Positions 55,035 to 64,000 of a DNA stretch of 64,000 nucleotides are shown piece by piece (the stretch's first letter is position 1; each line of letters begins with the position of its first letter). The DNA comes from Elgaria multicarinata webbii (taxonomy: Eukaryota; Chordata; Lepidosauria; Squamata; Anguidae). A program made the position numbers and the translations under genes. The notes beneath the pieces are model-generated. The model did no database searches, was not told where the DNA came from, and saw nothing but the letters and a program-made list of their open reading frames with translations. The DNA lies in contig NC_086183.1 in assembly GCF_023053635.1 (NCBI RefSeq), positions 33,027,501 through 33,091,500 on the forward strand, written 5' to 3'.

Positions 55035-55100
55035 TTTTAATTTTTGTGAACCGCCCGGAGAGCTTCAGCTATTGGGCTGAATAGAAATGTAATAAATAAG
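55035..55100 (+). repeat. L2-like 3' tail
   Basis: TTTTGTGAACCGCCCGGAGA, GCTTCAGCTATTGGG and AATGTAATAAATAA. Confidence 0.8.
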
Positions 55101-55511
55101 GTACCATGAAAGAAAGTAGAGGCTCTGAGCACGCGCAGGATGCATTCTCTTTCCACGCTGTGTAATCAGACGAGCGAGGAAAGCTTTCCTGATCCAAAGG
55201 AATGACTTCCAGGCACGTTTGAGCTCTGGTACCGGCTGTTTTAAAAGTGCCAGACTGTTCTCAGGGGTACCAGAGAAGGAAATGAAAGCTCTCCCCAGGG
55301 GCATGAAAGAAGGGGCATCTTTCATGAGGGATGATTTTTCCCATTTTGTTTTCCTACAGAGTGACATTTTGGCAACATAAGAATTACCTGGATGGATCGG
55401 ACCAGCAGGGCTCTTCTGATGTTCTTAACCCTTATGTTAAGGCCCACTAGCCATCTTTCAAATCCTACAAATTTGGGATCATAACACATCATAAAGGGCA
55501 CAAAAAACACA

Positions 55512-55714
55512 AGCAAAAAGAGGGACAGATTAGCTCTGGTGCTGGTGAAAGGATTCTTTATTTTTTCTTGTTTAAAAAAAACTTTTTTGTTTAAAAGAAT
55601 TTATTTGTACAAAATTTTACAAAAAAATTATTTTAAGCAAAAAAAATTTCTTTTAAACAAGAACAATAAAGAATCCTTTCACCAGCACCAGAGCTAATCT
55701 GTTCCTCTTTTTGC
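55512..55714. repeat. Long AT-rich hairpin (inverted repeat about 50-bp arms)
   Basis: The left arm AAGCAAAAAGAGGGACAGAT...GGTGAAAGGATTCTTTATT is mirrored by AATAAAGAATCCTTTCACC...ATCTGTTCCTCTTTTTGCTT, nearly without mismatch. The inner spacer is AT-rich and itself partly inverted (TTGTTTAAAA / TTTTAAACAA). It may be a fold-back MITE; no target duplication was recognised. Confidence 0.85.
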
Positions 55715-56624
55715 TTATATCTTTGGTGCTCCAACCTTCTTCTGCAAAAAACACAACCTACCATGGTCTTTTTGTTTACATTTTGAGAATTTCAATAAAT
55801 GGGCAGGTGGAGCCCAATGAGAGCAGGCAGGGATGACAGTGAGCAGATGAAAACAAGCACAGTTAAGGTCTATGGCATCAAAATGATCCAAGCTGTGAAA
55901 ACCAACGTTTAGGTTTTTTTTTAAGCTACCACATATTACAGCAGCAGTTACACAAGGAACTGCTAACCTTTCATGTTTTTTTGAACTTATACATCCAGGA
56001 GATTTTGACTTGGAAGGAAAAGAATTCATGGTCAAGAACAGAAGAATCACCTTGTTGGATCAGACCAGAGATCCATTTAGCCCTGCATTTCTACCAGGGG
56101 CCAGCCAAACTTTATTTCATTGATTTCAGAAAAAATCAACATTGCTTTTCTTTCTTTTTTTAAAAAAATAAAATCTCAAAGTGGGGCTGTCTCTAGGACC
56201 CAACATGAAGGTGACAAATTCCACACCCCCACACACCTTTACCCTCCAGGAACCGGCATTCAGAGGTGTAACGCCCCTAGAGATTTCATTTAGTCATCAC
56301 GGCTAATTGTCATTCATAATTGTTTTGAGCATTTTAAGACAGAAGCAGCATTGGAAATATTTTTTTGGCAACACATGTGGAGGAAGTTAAGTGGTCCCCC
56401 GAGGAAGGAAAGTCCTTTCTGAAATGTGTTAGGTATAATAAAATGGTTTTTCAGGCACCTGGGAATATGTTCTCTTTTGTTTTGGGGCACGTAAGGGCCT
56501 TCCCTCCTTGGGTTTCCTTAATAGCAATTAATGATTTGCCAAACCCTCTTTTAAAGCCATCTAAGCCAGTGGCCATCACTGCAAATAGGACAGACCGGAG
56601 CTCAGCCCAAAGGCCTTGCATGCA

Positions 56625-56845
56625 CTGAAAGCCAGTGTAGTGGCTAAGGTGTTGGACTGGGAGACGGGAGATCTGGGTTCTAGTCCCCACTCGGCCATGG
56701 AAACCCACAGGGTGACTTTGGGCCAGTCACATGCTCTCAGCCCAACCCACCTCACAGGGTTGTTGTGAGGATAACATGGAGAGGGGGAGGATTATGTACA
56801 CTGCCTTGGGTTCCTTGGAGGAAAAAAGGCGGGATATAAATGTGA

Positions 56846-56888
<43 letters not shown>

Positions 56889-56890
56889 AC
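56625..56890 (+). repeat. CORE-SINE with long (TAAA)n tail
   Basis: GAAAGCCAGTGTAGTGGCTA, GTTCTAGTCCCCACTCGGCC, the core GGGTGACTTTGGGCCAGTCA, and a tail of about 12 TAAA units. Confidence 0.88.
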
Positions 56891-56891
56891 G

Positions 56892-57040
56892 GTCCCAGGT
56901 TCAATTCCTGCCAGCATCTCTAGGTATGGCTGGAAAGAGCCCTGAACAAAACCCTGGAGAGCCATTGCTGCCAGTCAGTGTCGACAATACTGGATTAGGT
57001 GGACCCATGCCCTGACTCTGTGTAAGTCAGCTTCCTACAT
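56892..57040 (+). repeat. SINE-like interspersed repeat (family name unknown)
   Basis: GTCCCAGGTTCAATTCCTGC, AGAGCCATTGCTGCCAGTCA, GTGTCGACAATACTGG and AAGTCAGCTTCCTACA match the family at 1,612 and 60,070. Confidence 0.6.
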
Positions 57041-57304
57041 TCACATTCTGTGGCACTGGCTGCCAAATGTTTATTTTGCATAGTAAAAAGCACTACTTTT
57101 CCATCTGTCCTGAATCTGCTGACAAACAGTTGGCCATTTTATTTTAAATCCTTCTCTAATAGCCTGTTGCATGGAAAAGGGCTATTCCCATCATAGAGAG
57201 CCTAAAATCTCCTAGAAATTTATATCTGGGCAATGTTAGAGAGCCCCAAATGTCCGTCTCCCTTGGATAGTTGCACCCAAATAGAATTTCATACGGTTTA
57301 AAAT

Positions 57305-57672
57305 TAAACTGAAAAGAGGGCTTTTTCAGTGGTGGCCCCGCAATTATGGAACTATCTCCCTGATGAGGCTCACCTGGTGCCAACATTGTTATCTTTTCGG
57401 CGCCACGTCAAGACCTTTCTCTTCTCCCAGGCATTTAACAGCATTTAACAACATATGCTGAGTTTGTTTGTTTATAAATGGACCGCAGAACTGTTGTTGT
57501 TTAAAATGGATACTGTTTTACACTGTTGTTTTTATATATTTTTGATGGTTTTAAATTTTGTATACTTTTTTTTTTAATGTCCACTGTTTTTAACTTTTGT
57601 AAACTGCCCAAAGAGCTTCAGCTATGGGGCAGTATATTAATTAATTAAATAAATAAATAAATAAATAAATAA
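57305..57672 (+). repeat. L2-like LINE 3' end
   Basis: GGGCTTTTTCAGTGGTGGCC, TCAAGACCTTTCTCTTCTCC, then GAGCTTCAGCTATGGGGCAG and (TAAA)n. A close relative of 59,125-59,460. Confidence 0.85.
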
Positions 57673-57951
57673 ACTGGAGCCATCGCTAATTTTATTATTT
57701 TTTCATTATTATTTTTTAAGACTGAGTTATTGGGAAAGTGCTTTCGCCAAGTGTGGGAGGAGGGTCGGAGTCCTCTCCCTACACGGGACAGGTCTCACAA
57801 TACAACTGCTACCTCCCTGCTTTAAGAGCCCATCTGCTGGGAGATGGCTCTTGCTAGGTTTAGCCGTGCCAATGAATTATCAGGATTTGAACTCAGCTCC
57901 TTCCTCCCGCTACTCCAGCTGCAGCAACTCCTCTGCTTAAAGGCTACTTAC

Positions 57952-58209
57952 GCTCGGAGCAGTATTCGCCCCGCCACCCTGCTAGGCAGGTCCGGCTGCC
58001 CAGTTCATCACAGGTGTAGTGGCCAAAGGTATCGTCCCGTGGCCGGCAGTAGTCCGAGCAGCTCTCCCCATAGTAGTGCTCGTCGCAGGTGACGTGGTAG
58101 GAGTAACGCAGCTCGCTCTGGTCTCCCAGCTGCACATCTTGCGACCAGTCCTCACCCACGGCCAAGCGGCGACGGGTCGCCAAGCGGCTGATCAGCCTCT
58201 GGACATCCT
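57952..58209 (-). CDS. dlc: dlc exon with DSL domain (first exon visible)
   Basis: It encodes [20 protein letters not shown], then the DSL domain ([14 protein letters not shown]...GWRGEYC) with six cysteines in standard spacing, the module that contacts Notch. The acceptor CTTCCTCTAG is followed at once by another AG, so the start could be 58,207. The donor C|GTAAGT splits a Pro codon completed by the next exon (SE-P-ICLSGC). The upstream exon was not located, so the start frame rests on homology to the Delta text before the DSL domain. Confidence 0.92.
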
Positions 58210-58324
58210 CTAGAGGAAGGCAGACAAGGAGGAAAATAAGTAGGCGGTTGGGTTGGTGATGACGCAGTGGGGGGGGGGGAAGGGGAAAACAGGGATACCA
58301 TCCGCTAGAGATGATGACGACAAC

Positions 58325-58815
58325 AACAACAATAATAATAATAATAAATGTATTTCTTACCCGCCTCTCCATTCTGATCGAGGCAGGGAACAACAGTAAA
58401 CAATAAAATTCATAAAACTGAATTAAAACATAATATACATTGTTAAAAACATCTTAAAATTCCTAAAAACATCCTAAAAACATCTTAAAATTCCACTGGA
58501 TAGGCCTGCCGGAAGAGATTAGTCTTCATCGCTTTCTTGAATGCTAGTAGACTGTTGATGAGTCTCCTCCGGCAGGCCATTCCACAGTCTGCGAGCAGCA
58601 GAAGAAAAGGTCCTCTGGGTAATACCTGTCAGCCTAAATTTGGCAGCCTGAAGTAGATTCTTCCCAGAGGACCTGAGTGTGCGGGTTGGATTGTATGGGA
58701 GAAGGCGATCCCACAGGTAGCCTGGACCCAAACCATGTAGGGCTTTAAAGGTGATAACCAACACTTTATACTTCGCCAGGAAACTAATTGGCTGAGATCT
58801 CTGAACCTGAGAATC
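58325..58815 (-). repeat. L2-like LINE 3' portion
   Basis: It starts with (AAT)n, then TTCTTACCCGCCTCTCCATT. The minus frame reads TQRTFSSAARRLWNGLPEET and FKALHGLGPGYLWDRLLPYN. It ends about 115 bp upstream of the dlc DSL exon's acceptor. Confidence 0.85.
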
Positions 58816-59124
58816 AAAGGATCTGGGAAAAGTGCAGGGTTGAAGATGTGTGTTGCAGGTGCATGTAAAAATGAGCAAACCCACACTAGGTCACTTCTGC
58901 AGGGATTCTTCAAGAGTGCAGCTGAGTCATCTTTGCTCCTGGACTTATTTTAGGGGCGGGGGGAGGCTTTAGATGAGCATTAGTACCGAAGCACACAACT
59001 AACATTATATGGCACCATTTTGTACTTCACAACTGGTTTTACATTCGTGATACGTTTGAGAAAAATAGAAAACAAAAACCTGTTTGCCAAGCCTGATTTA
59101 AAAAATAATACTCTGTAAGGGAGA

Positions 59125-59460
59125 GTACTGTCAACAAGGGAGAGGGCCTTTTCAGTGGTGGCCTCCCAATTATGGAATGATCTCCCTGATGAGGCTCACC
59201 GGGCACCAACAATGTTATCTTTTTGGCGCCAGGTCAAGACCTTTCTCTTCTCCCAGGCATTTAACAGCATTTAACAATGCTAAGTTTGTTTGTTTTTAAC
59301 GGACCCCAGAACTGTTGTTTTTAAATGGATACCGTTGTTTTTATTTTTTTGATGGCTTTAAATTTTGTATACTTTTTAACGTTCACTGTTTTTAACTTTT
59401 GTAAACCGCCCAGAGCGCTTCGGCTATGGGGCGGTATATAAATGTAAATAAATAAATAAA
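59125..59460 (+). repeat. L2-like LINE 3' end
   Basis: GGGCCTTTTCAGTGGTGGCC, TGATGAGGCTCACCGGGC, then CGCTTCGGCTATGGGGCGGT and TAAA units. Confidence 0.87.
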
Positions 59461-60520
59461 AGCATTTGCAGTTTTGCATCTTAAACTCTCATAAATCGTA
59501 GCACTATCACGACTGCTTCTGCTTGCCCTGACCCGAAATACATTTAACTTGGGAATAAGTGCCATTGTAGTAGAGAACGGATAAGGTATATTTAAAGTAA
59601 AATGTGCAGTTCTAATCATGTACACTCCCAGTTGGGTGCGTCCCAACTCTGTTTAAAAATAAGGGGGGAGAGGCACGCCGTGGGGCAAACAGCATTGGCC
59701 CTGGCCAGGTGCTGGATGCAGGGCCTGATGGCCAACACCCTCCTCTCTCCCCTACTGTTCTCTGGATTGTCATTTGAGGGCTGTGAGAGCCCTGGACTTC
59801 AGCCCCAGCTACACCATTGTCAGGAGGAAACACCTCTGTACTGTTCAGATGTACCTTAAAAATGAAGGCTACATAAACACCAGGTTATATTTCAGAGTTC
59901 TCATTGCCCTGTGGCAGTGCAGACCGCTGCATTCGGGCTTGTGTCCCAGCGGGCACAAAGTTCAGCTCCGTGAAAGTTTCAGCTTCCATTAAAACGAACG
60001 TGAGAGCACACACATACACACACCCCAACCAACTCGTAAGTGCAGAGTCTTTACGGCTGCAGATGCATGCTTAGAGGCTGCTGCCTTATACAGCGACCAT
60101 TGGCCTGTTTAGCTCAGCATCTTCTATTGCGATTGTCCTCAGGATCTCAGGCAGTGAATGTTTACCATCCGCTGCTATCTGTATTTTTGTCCGGAGATGT
60201 CAGAGAATGGATCAAGGAACTTCTGCAATGTAACGCATGTGCTCTGCCACTGGGCAATGCCTGCTGAATGCTCAGAAGCCAGAAAGATGGCAGAATAAGA
60301 CACTTAATGGGTGGAAGCATCCAAGCCTAGACTTCAGTGCCCTTCGCCACCTCCGACTAGAAAATCCAGAATGATGCAAAAAGAAAGAAAAACAAGCTAC
60401 GGTATTGGGATAGATTAGCACTATTTCGCCTATAACACATAGTTTGGAGAATTTGAAGAATTGAGTAATTCTGGTCACATCCTGGCATCCTGGGAAGAGG
60501 AAAGAGCAGAGCATATTCTA
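59461..60520. other. Upstream of dlc DSL exon, mostly unrecognised
   Basis: A reverse SINE-like copy lies at 60,070-60,262 (CTTATACAGCGACCATTGGC, then GCTCTGCCACTGGGCAATG). No Delta MNNL or signal-peptide exon was found on the minus strand. Confidence 0.4.
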
Positions 60521-60524
60521 TAAT

Positions 60525-61047
60525 GTTCAGCTAGACATCAGGAAAAACTCCCTGACTGTTAGAGCAGTAGGACAATGGGACCAGTTACCCAGGAAGGTTG
60601 TGGGCTCTCCCACGCTAGAGGTATTCAAGAGGCAGCTGGACAGCCATCTGTCAGGGATGCCTTAAGGTGGATTCCTGCACTGTGAAACAAGGATGATGCT
60701 GAGGGGAGACATGATAGCACTCTTCAAGTCCTTGAAAGGTTGTCACACAGAGGAGGGCCAGGATCTCTTCTCAATCCTCCCAGAGTGCAGGATACGGAAT
60801 AATGGGCTCAAGCTACAGGAAGCCAGACATCAGGACATCAGGAAAAACTTCCTGACTGTTAGAGAAGTATGACAATGGAACCAGTGACCTAGGGAGGTTG
60901 TGGGCTCTCCCACACTAGAGGCCTTCAAGAGGCAGCTGGACAACCATCTGTCAGGGATGCTTTAGGGTGGATTCCTGCATTGAGCAGGGGGTTGGACTCG
61001 ATGGCCTTAGAGGCCCCTTCCAACTCTACTATTCTATGATTCTATGA
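60525..61047 (+). repeat. Two CR1 3' regions in tandem
   Basis: The first (60,525-60,681) stops at ATTCCTGCACTG without its 3' repeat. The second (60,690-61,047) starts at ATGCTGAGGGGAGACATGAT and ends ATTCTATGATTCTATGA. They are most simply two copies, one truncated by the other. Confidence 0.88.
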
Positions 61048-61079
61048 GAGCATTCGGGAATAGAGGTATATACGTGGTC

Positions 61080-61490
61080 TTCTTTAAAGTGAACAGAAAT
61101 TCCTTCTCACTTTAATTTTGAGAGGGGAATATTTATGAGTTGATAACTGTCCCCTGCAAGTCATGACCTCTTGGCCAAGGCAGCCCTTTTGAGCATCTTG
61201 CCACGTGGCAAGGAGAGGTTTTACCACATGCCCACACCTGATCGAAGGCAAGGGAAACCAGCGAATGGTGAAGCCCACCTCATTATTTGGCATGCCAATA
61301 CAGGAGACAGACCAGCTTACCAAGTGGTTACACGTATTGCAAAAAGAAGCTCAGACACGTGACCTGATCTCAAAAGGAGGGGGACAAAGAGAACAGGACG
61401 AGCATTTCTTGCCTGCTCAATTGCTACAGAGATCCAAACCCCTACAAGCAAAAGAGATTGATGTCAACACCGTCCTACTCTCCTGAGGCA
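61080..61490 (+). other. Unrecognised 93-codon open frame between CR1 copies
   Basis: The frame 61,205-61,486 reads MARRGFTTCPHLIEGKGNQR, LFGMPIQETDQLTKWLHVLQ and ends NTVLLS-stop. I do not recognise a family. It has no clear splice sites and lies between CR1 insertions. A pseudogene piece or chance frame is likelier than a gene. Confidence 0.15.
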
Positions 61491-61498
61491 TGCATTGT

Positions 61499-62432
61499 CA
61501 TAGAATCATAGAATAGCAGAGATGGAAGAGGCCTACAAGGCCATCGAGTCCAACCCCCCGCTCAATGCAGGAATCCACCCTAAAGCATCCCTGACAGATG
61601 CTTGTCCAGCTGCCTCTTGAAGGCCTCTACTGTGGGAGAGCCCACAACCTCCCTAGGTCACTGGTTCCATTGTCATACTGCTCTAACAGTCAGGAAGTTT
61701 TTCCTGATGTCCTGATGTCTGGCTTCCTGTAACTTGAGCCCATTATTCTGTGTCCTGCATTCTGGGAGGATCGAGAAGAGATCCTGGAACTCCTCTGTGT
61801 GTCAACCTTTCAATGACTTGAAGAGTGCTCTCATGCCTCCCCTCCATCTTCTCTTCTCCAGGCTAAACATGCCCAGTTCTTTCAGTCTCTCTTCATAGGG
61901 CTTTGTTTCCAGATCCCTGATCATCCTGGTTGCCCTCCTCTGAACACGCTTCAGCTTGTCTGCGTCCTTCTTGAAGTGTGGAGCCCAGAACTGGACACAA
62001 TACTCTAGATGAGGCCTAACCAGGGCCGAATAGAGAGGAACCAGTACTTCATGTGATTTGGAAGCTATACTTCTATTAATGCAGCCCAAAATAGCATTTG
62101 CCTTTCTTGCCGCCATATCGCACTGGTTCAGCTTGTGATCTACAACAATTCCTTCTTGTTTGTAGTATTGCTGAGCCAAGTATCCCCCATCTTGTAACTG
62201 TGCATTTGGTTTCTATTTCCTAGATGTAGAACTAGGCATTTATCCCTATTAAATTCCATTCTGTTGTTTTCAGCCCAGCGCTCCAGCCTATCAAGATCAC
62301 TTTGAAGTTTGTTTCTGTCTTCCAGGGTATTAGCTATGCCACCCAATTTTGTGTCATTTGCAAATTTGATAAGCATTCCCTGCACCTCCTCGTCCAAATC
62401 ATTAATAAAATGTTGAAGAGCACTGGGATGTT
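61499..62432 (-). repeat. CR1 LINE, longest copy in the window
   Basis: It reaches upstream into the reverse-transcriptase palm. The frame 62,140-62,397 reads FANDTKLGGIANTLEDRNKL and MEFNRDKCLVLHLG; the frame 61,802-62,179 continues with [20 protein letters not shown]. The catalytic FADD box reads FAND, so one metal-binding Asp is lost. The two frames overlap out of register, so there is also a frameshift near 62,140-62,180. The copy cannot encode an active enzyme. Confidence 0.92.
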
Positions 62433-62553
62433 TAAGGATGTTTAATCATGTACGCTATGTTTTTAATCAGTTTTTAATGTGTTTTGTATTCACTGTTGTT
62501 CCCCACCTCAATCCAAGTGGAGAGGCGGGTAAGAAATAAATTATTATTATTAC
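62433..62553 (+). repeat. LINE 3' tail (L2-like)
   Basis: GATGTTTAATCATGTACGC..., CCCCACCTCAATCCAAG, GAGGCGGGTAAGAAATAAA then TTA units. Confidence 0.8.
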
Positions 62554-62682
62554 TCTCCCAAGGCACGCATTGTCCATCTATCCATCTAGACTGGCAATAC
62601 CTTGCCACAGCGTCTTCCTGTATACAGCCCCATTTGGTGCTCAACGTTTGATTTATTTGACTCACTTTTGATTCATCTAAGG

Positions 62683-62812
62683 CAGCCTTCCTCAACCTGG
62701 GGCGCTCCAGATGTGTTGGACTGCATCTCCCAGAATGCCCCAGCCAGCTGGCTGGGGCATTCTGGGAGGTGCAGTCCAACACATCTGGAGCGCCCCAGGT
62801 TGAGGAAGGCTG
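62683..62812. mobile_element. Palindromic hAT-type MITE, copy E (130 bp)
   Basis: The full palindrome CAGCCTTCC...GGAAGGCTG. Exact 8-bp flanks ATCTAAGG at 62,675-62,682 and 62,813-62,820. The arms pair with almost no mismatch, suggesting recent activity. Confidence 0.93.
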
Positions 62813-62824
62813 ATCTAAGGCATT

Positions 62825-63225
62825 CTTCTAAGACATAAAAACAATCTAAACAAAAGTCTTACTAACGTCCATATTTACCAAGCCCTGAAACCTTCAAGAT
62901 AAAAAAAAATAGATTGAGCTTATCCTCTTCCCTGAAAACTAACTTGATATCAAAATGTTTTCGAGTCAACCTATAAGTTTCTTTTCCTTCAAAGAAAAAA
63001 AAAAGATACTGTCACGGTTTAACTTAATATGTTCCAGGAATAAAGAACTCTGTTTTTTCCCCTTGTTACTTCCTCTTGTCATTTTGACTAATACTGGCCT
63101 ACTTTACAGGGGTTGTTGTACTAGCAGCGCTTTGAACACGTGCGGTGTGCAATTAAGCCAATAAAGAAAGCAATTACCCGTGGACGGCTCTCCGGATTCA
63201 GCCCTCCAGGATTCAATAATGAGGG
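62825..63225. other. Stretch without a recognised gene
   Basis: It is A/T-rich up to 63,050; no exon or repeat was recognised. Confidence 0.3.
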
Positions 63226-63229
63226 AGAA

Positions 63230-64000
63230 GGTGCCCTAGAAGGGAAGCGAGAGCACAAACGAGACTTGACGAAAAACAGCAGGAGCAAGGAAATAGAATT
63301 CACAATAGTTAAGGGAAGAGTAAATGTTGAGGCAGTCGCTGTTCTGAACCAGTGCCTGGGCATGGTAACGGACTGGATGAGGGCTAATAAACTGAGACTC
63401 AATCCAGACAAGACGGAGGTACTGTTAGCGGGTGGTTCATCTGTCCGGCGAGGTGATGTTTGCCCTGTCCTGGACGGGGTTGCACTCTCCCTAAAGGATC
63501 GGGTCCGTAGTTTGGGGGAGCTCTTGGATCCAGAACTGTCACTTGAGGCACAGGTGAACTCAGTGGCAAAGAGCACCTTTTATCGGCTTAGGTTGATATA
63601 CCAGCTGCGCCCTTATCTGGACAGAGATAGCCTAGCTACAGTCATCCATGCTCTGATAACCTCTCGTTTGGATTACTGCAATGCGTTATACGTGGGGCTG
63701 CCTTTGAAAATGGTCCGGAAACTTCAGCTGGTACAAAACAGGGCAGTGCGGTTACTAACAGGGACTGGCCGACGAGACCACATCACGCCAGTCCTTTTCC
63801 AGCTTCATTGGCTGCCAGTCCAGGTCCGGGCCGATTCAAAGTGCTGGTATTAACATTTAAAGCCCTAAATGGCTAGGGGCCAGGTTATTTGAAGGAACGC
63901 CTCCTCCCATATGTACCTGCCCGGACCCTAAGGTCATTCTCAGGGGTCCTTCTCCGGGAGCCCCTGCCAAAGGAAGTGAGGCAGGTGGCTACCAGGAGGA
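63230..64000 (+). repeat. L2-like LINE, runs off the window end
   Basis: A 237-codon open frame (63,140-63,853) reads [74 protein letters not shown] and FQLHWLPVQVRA, the thumb and C-terminal part of an L2-type reverse transcriptase. The frame breaks at RADSKCWY, where the family usually reads RAQFKVLV. The copy continues past 64,000. It is the longest and best-kept L2-like copy here. Confidence 0.9.

Larger units (their letters stand above)
24161..58209 (-). other. dlc: Delta-C-like Notch ligand gene (dlc), 5'-incomplete locus
   Basis: A single-pass membrane Notch ligand of the Delta family. Six exons are visible: DSL domain, eight EGF repeats, transmembrane segment, cytoplasmic tail, and a last exon coding V-stop. 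Exons join in frame with GT-AG introns of about 3.8, 11.5, 5.6, 3.8 and 7.7 kb. Several stretches match remembered zebrafish DeltaC better than DLL1 or DLL4: [54 protein letters not shown] and YPKEGTYHPIY. DLL1 and DLL4 tails differ strongly here. Exons for the signal peptide and MNNL domain were not found between 58.2 and 64 kb. The gene is next to CHP2 on the same strand. dlc is the fish symbol; squamate annotation may call it delta-like protein C. Confidence 0.88.

Noticed and set aside
61205-61486. 93-codon frame as a novel gene
   Set aside because: No recognised domain and no splice or promoter evidence, and it lies between CR1 insertions; kept only as an unrecognised frame.
58820-64000. 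Possible dlc MNNL or signal-peptide exons
   Set aside because: No Delta N-terminal text was found on the minus strand; these exons probably lie beyond the window.
1-64000. CRISPR arrays, bacterial operons, riboswitches or phage genes
   Set aside because: Tandem units found (105, 21 and 19 bp) are direct satellites without spacers, and the window is plainly vertebrate.

Overview
This is vertebrate genomic DNA, almost certainly from a squamate reptile. Two host genes with ordinary GT-AG introns sit in a dense background of interspersed repeats. The repeats include CR1 LINEs ending in the ATTCTATG-type 3' repeat, L2-like LINEs ending in (TAAA)n or (TTA)n, one L1 3' end, tRNA-derived SINEs whose tail reads like a Bov-B end (the Sauria-SINE design), CORE-SINEs and several DNA-transposon MITEs. 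The Bov-B-tailed SINE is the main pointer to lizards or snakes; I cannot name the species.

Both genes are on the minus strand. CHP2 (calcineurin B homologous protein 2) lies at 5,151-14,453. All seven coding exons can be placed with splice sites, and they join in frame to a 189-residue protein with two canonical EF-hands. Upstream of it, from about 24.2 kb to beyond 58.2 kb, lies a Delta-family Notch ligand. Its closest remembered match is fish and frog Delta-C (dlc), not DLL1, DLL3 or DLL4. Six exons are visible: the DSL domain, eight EGF repeats, the transmembrane segment, the cytoplasmic tail and a terminal exon supplying only the last valine and the stop. The first exons (signal peptide and MNNL domain) were not found and probably lie beyond 64 kb.

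The pairing is the main biological point. In human, DLL4 and CHP1 lie close together on 15q15, whereas CHP2 on 16p12 has no Delta gene beside it. A Delta gene beside CHP2 here looks like the surviving sister of the DLL4-CHP1 block from the early vertebrate genome duplications, with the Delta member lost on the human side.

Layout: 0-5 kb, repeats, a 105-bp minisatellite and the likely CHP2 3' flank; 5-14.5 kb, CHP2 with intronic LINEs, SINEs and MITEs; 14.5-22 kb, intergenic repeats including the L1 end and a 610-bp hAT-like MITE with exact 8-bp target duplications; 22-58 kb, the dlc gene, whose introns hold a processed MFSD14-type pseudogene, a broken Ty3/gypsy fossil interrupted by L2 and MITE DNA, palindromic hAT-type MITEs, CORE-SINEs and a long AT-rich hairpin; 58-64 kb, dlc intron or upstream sequence with CR1 and L2 copies, the last L2 running off the window end.
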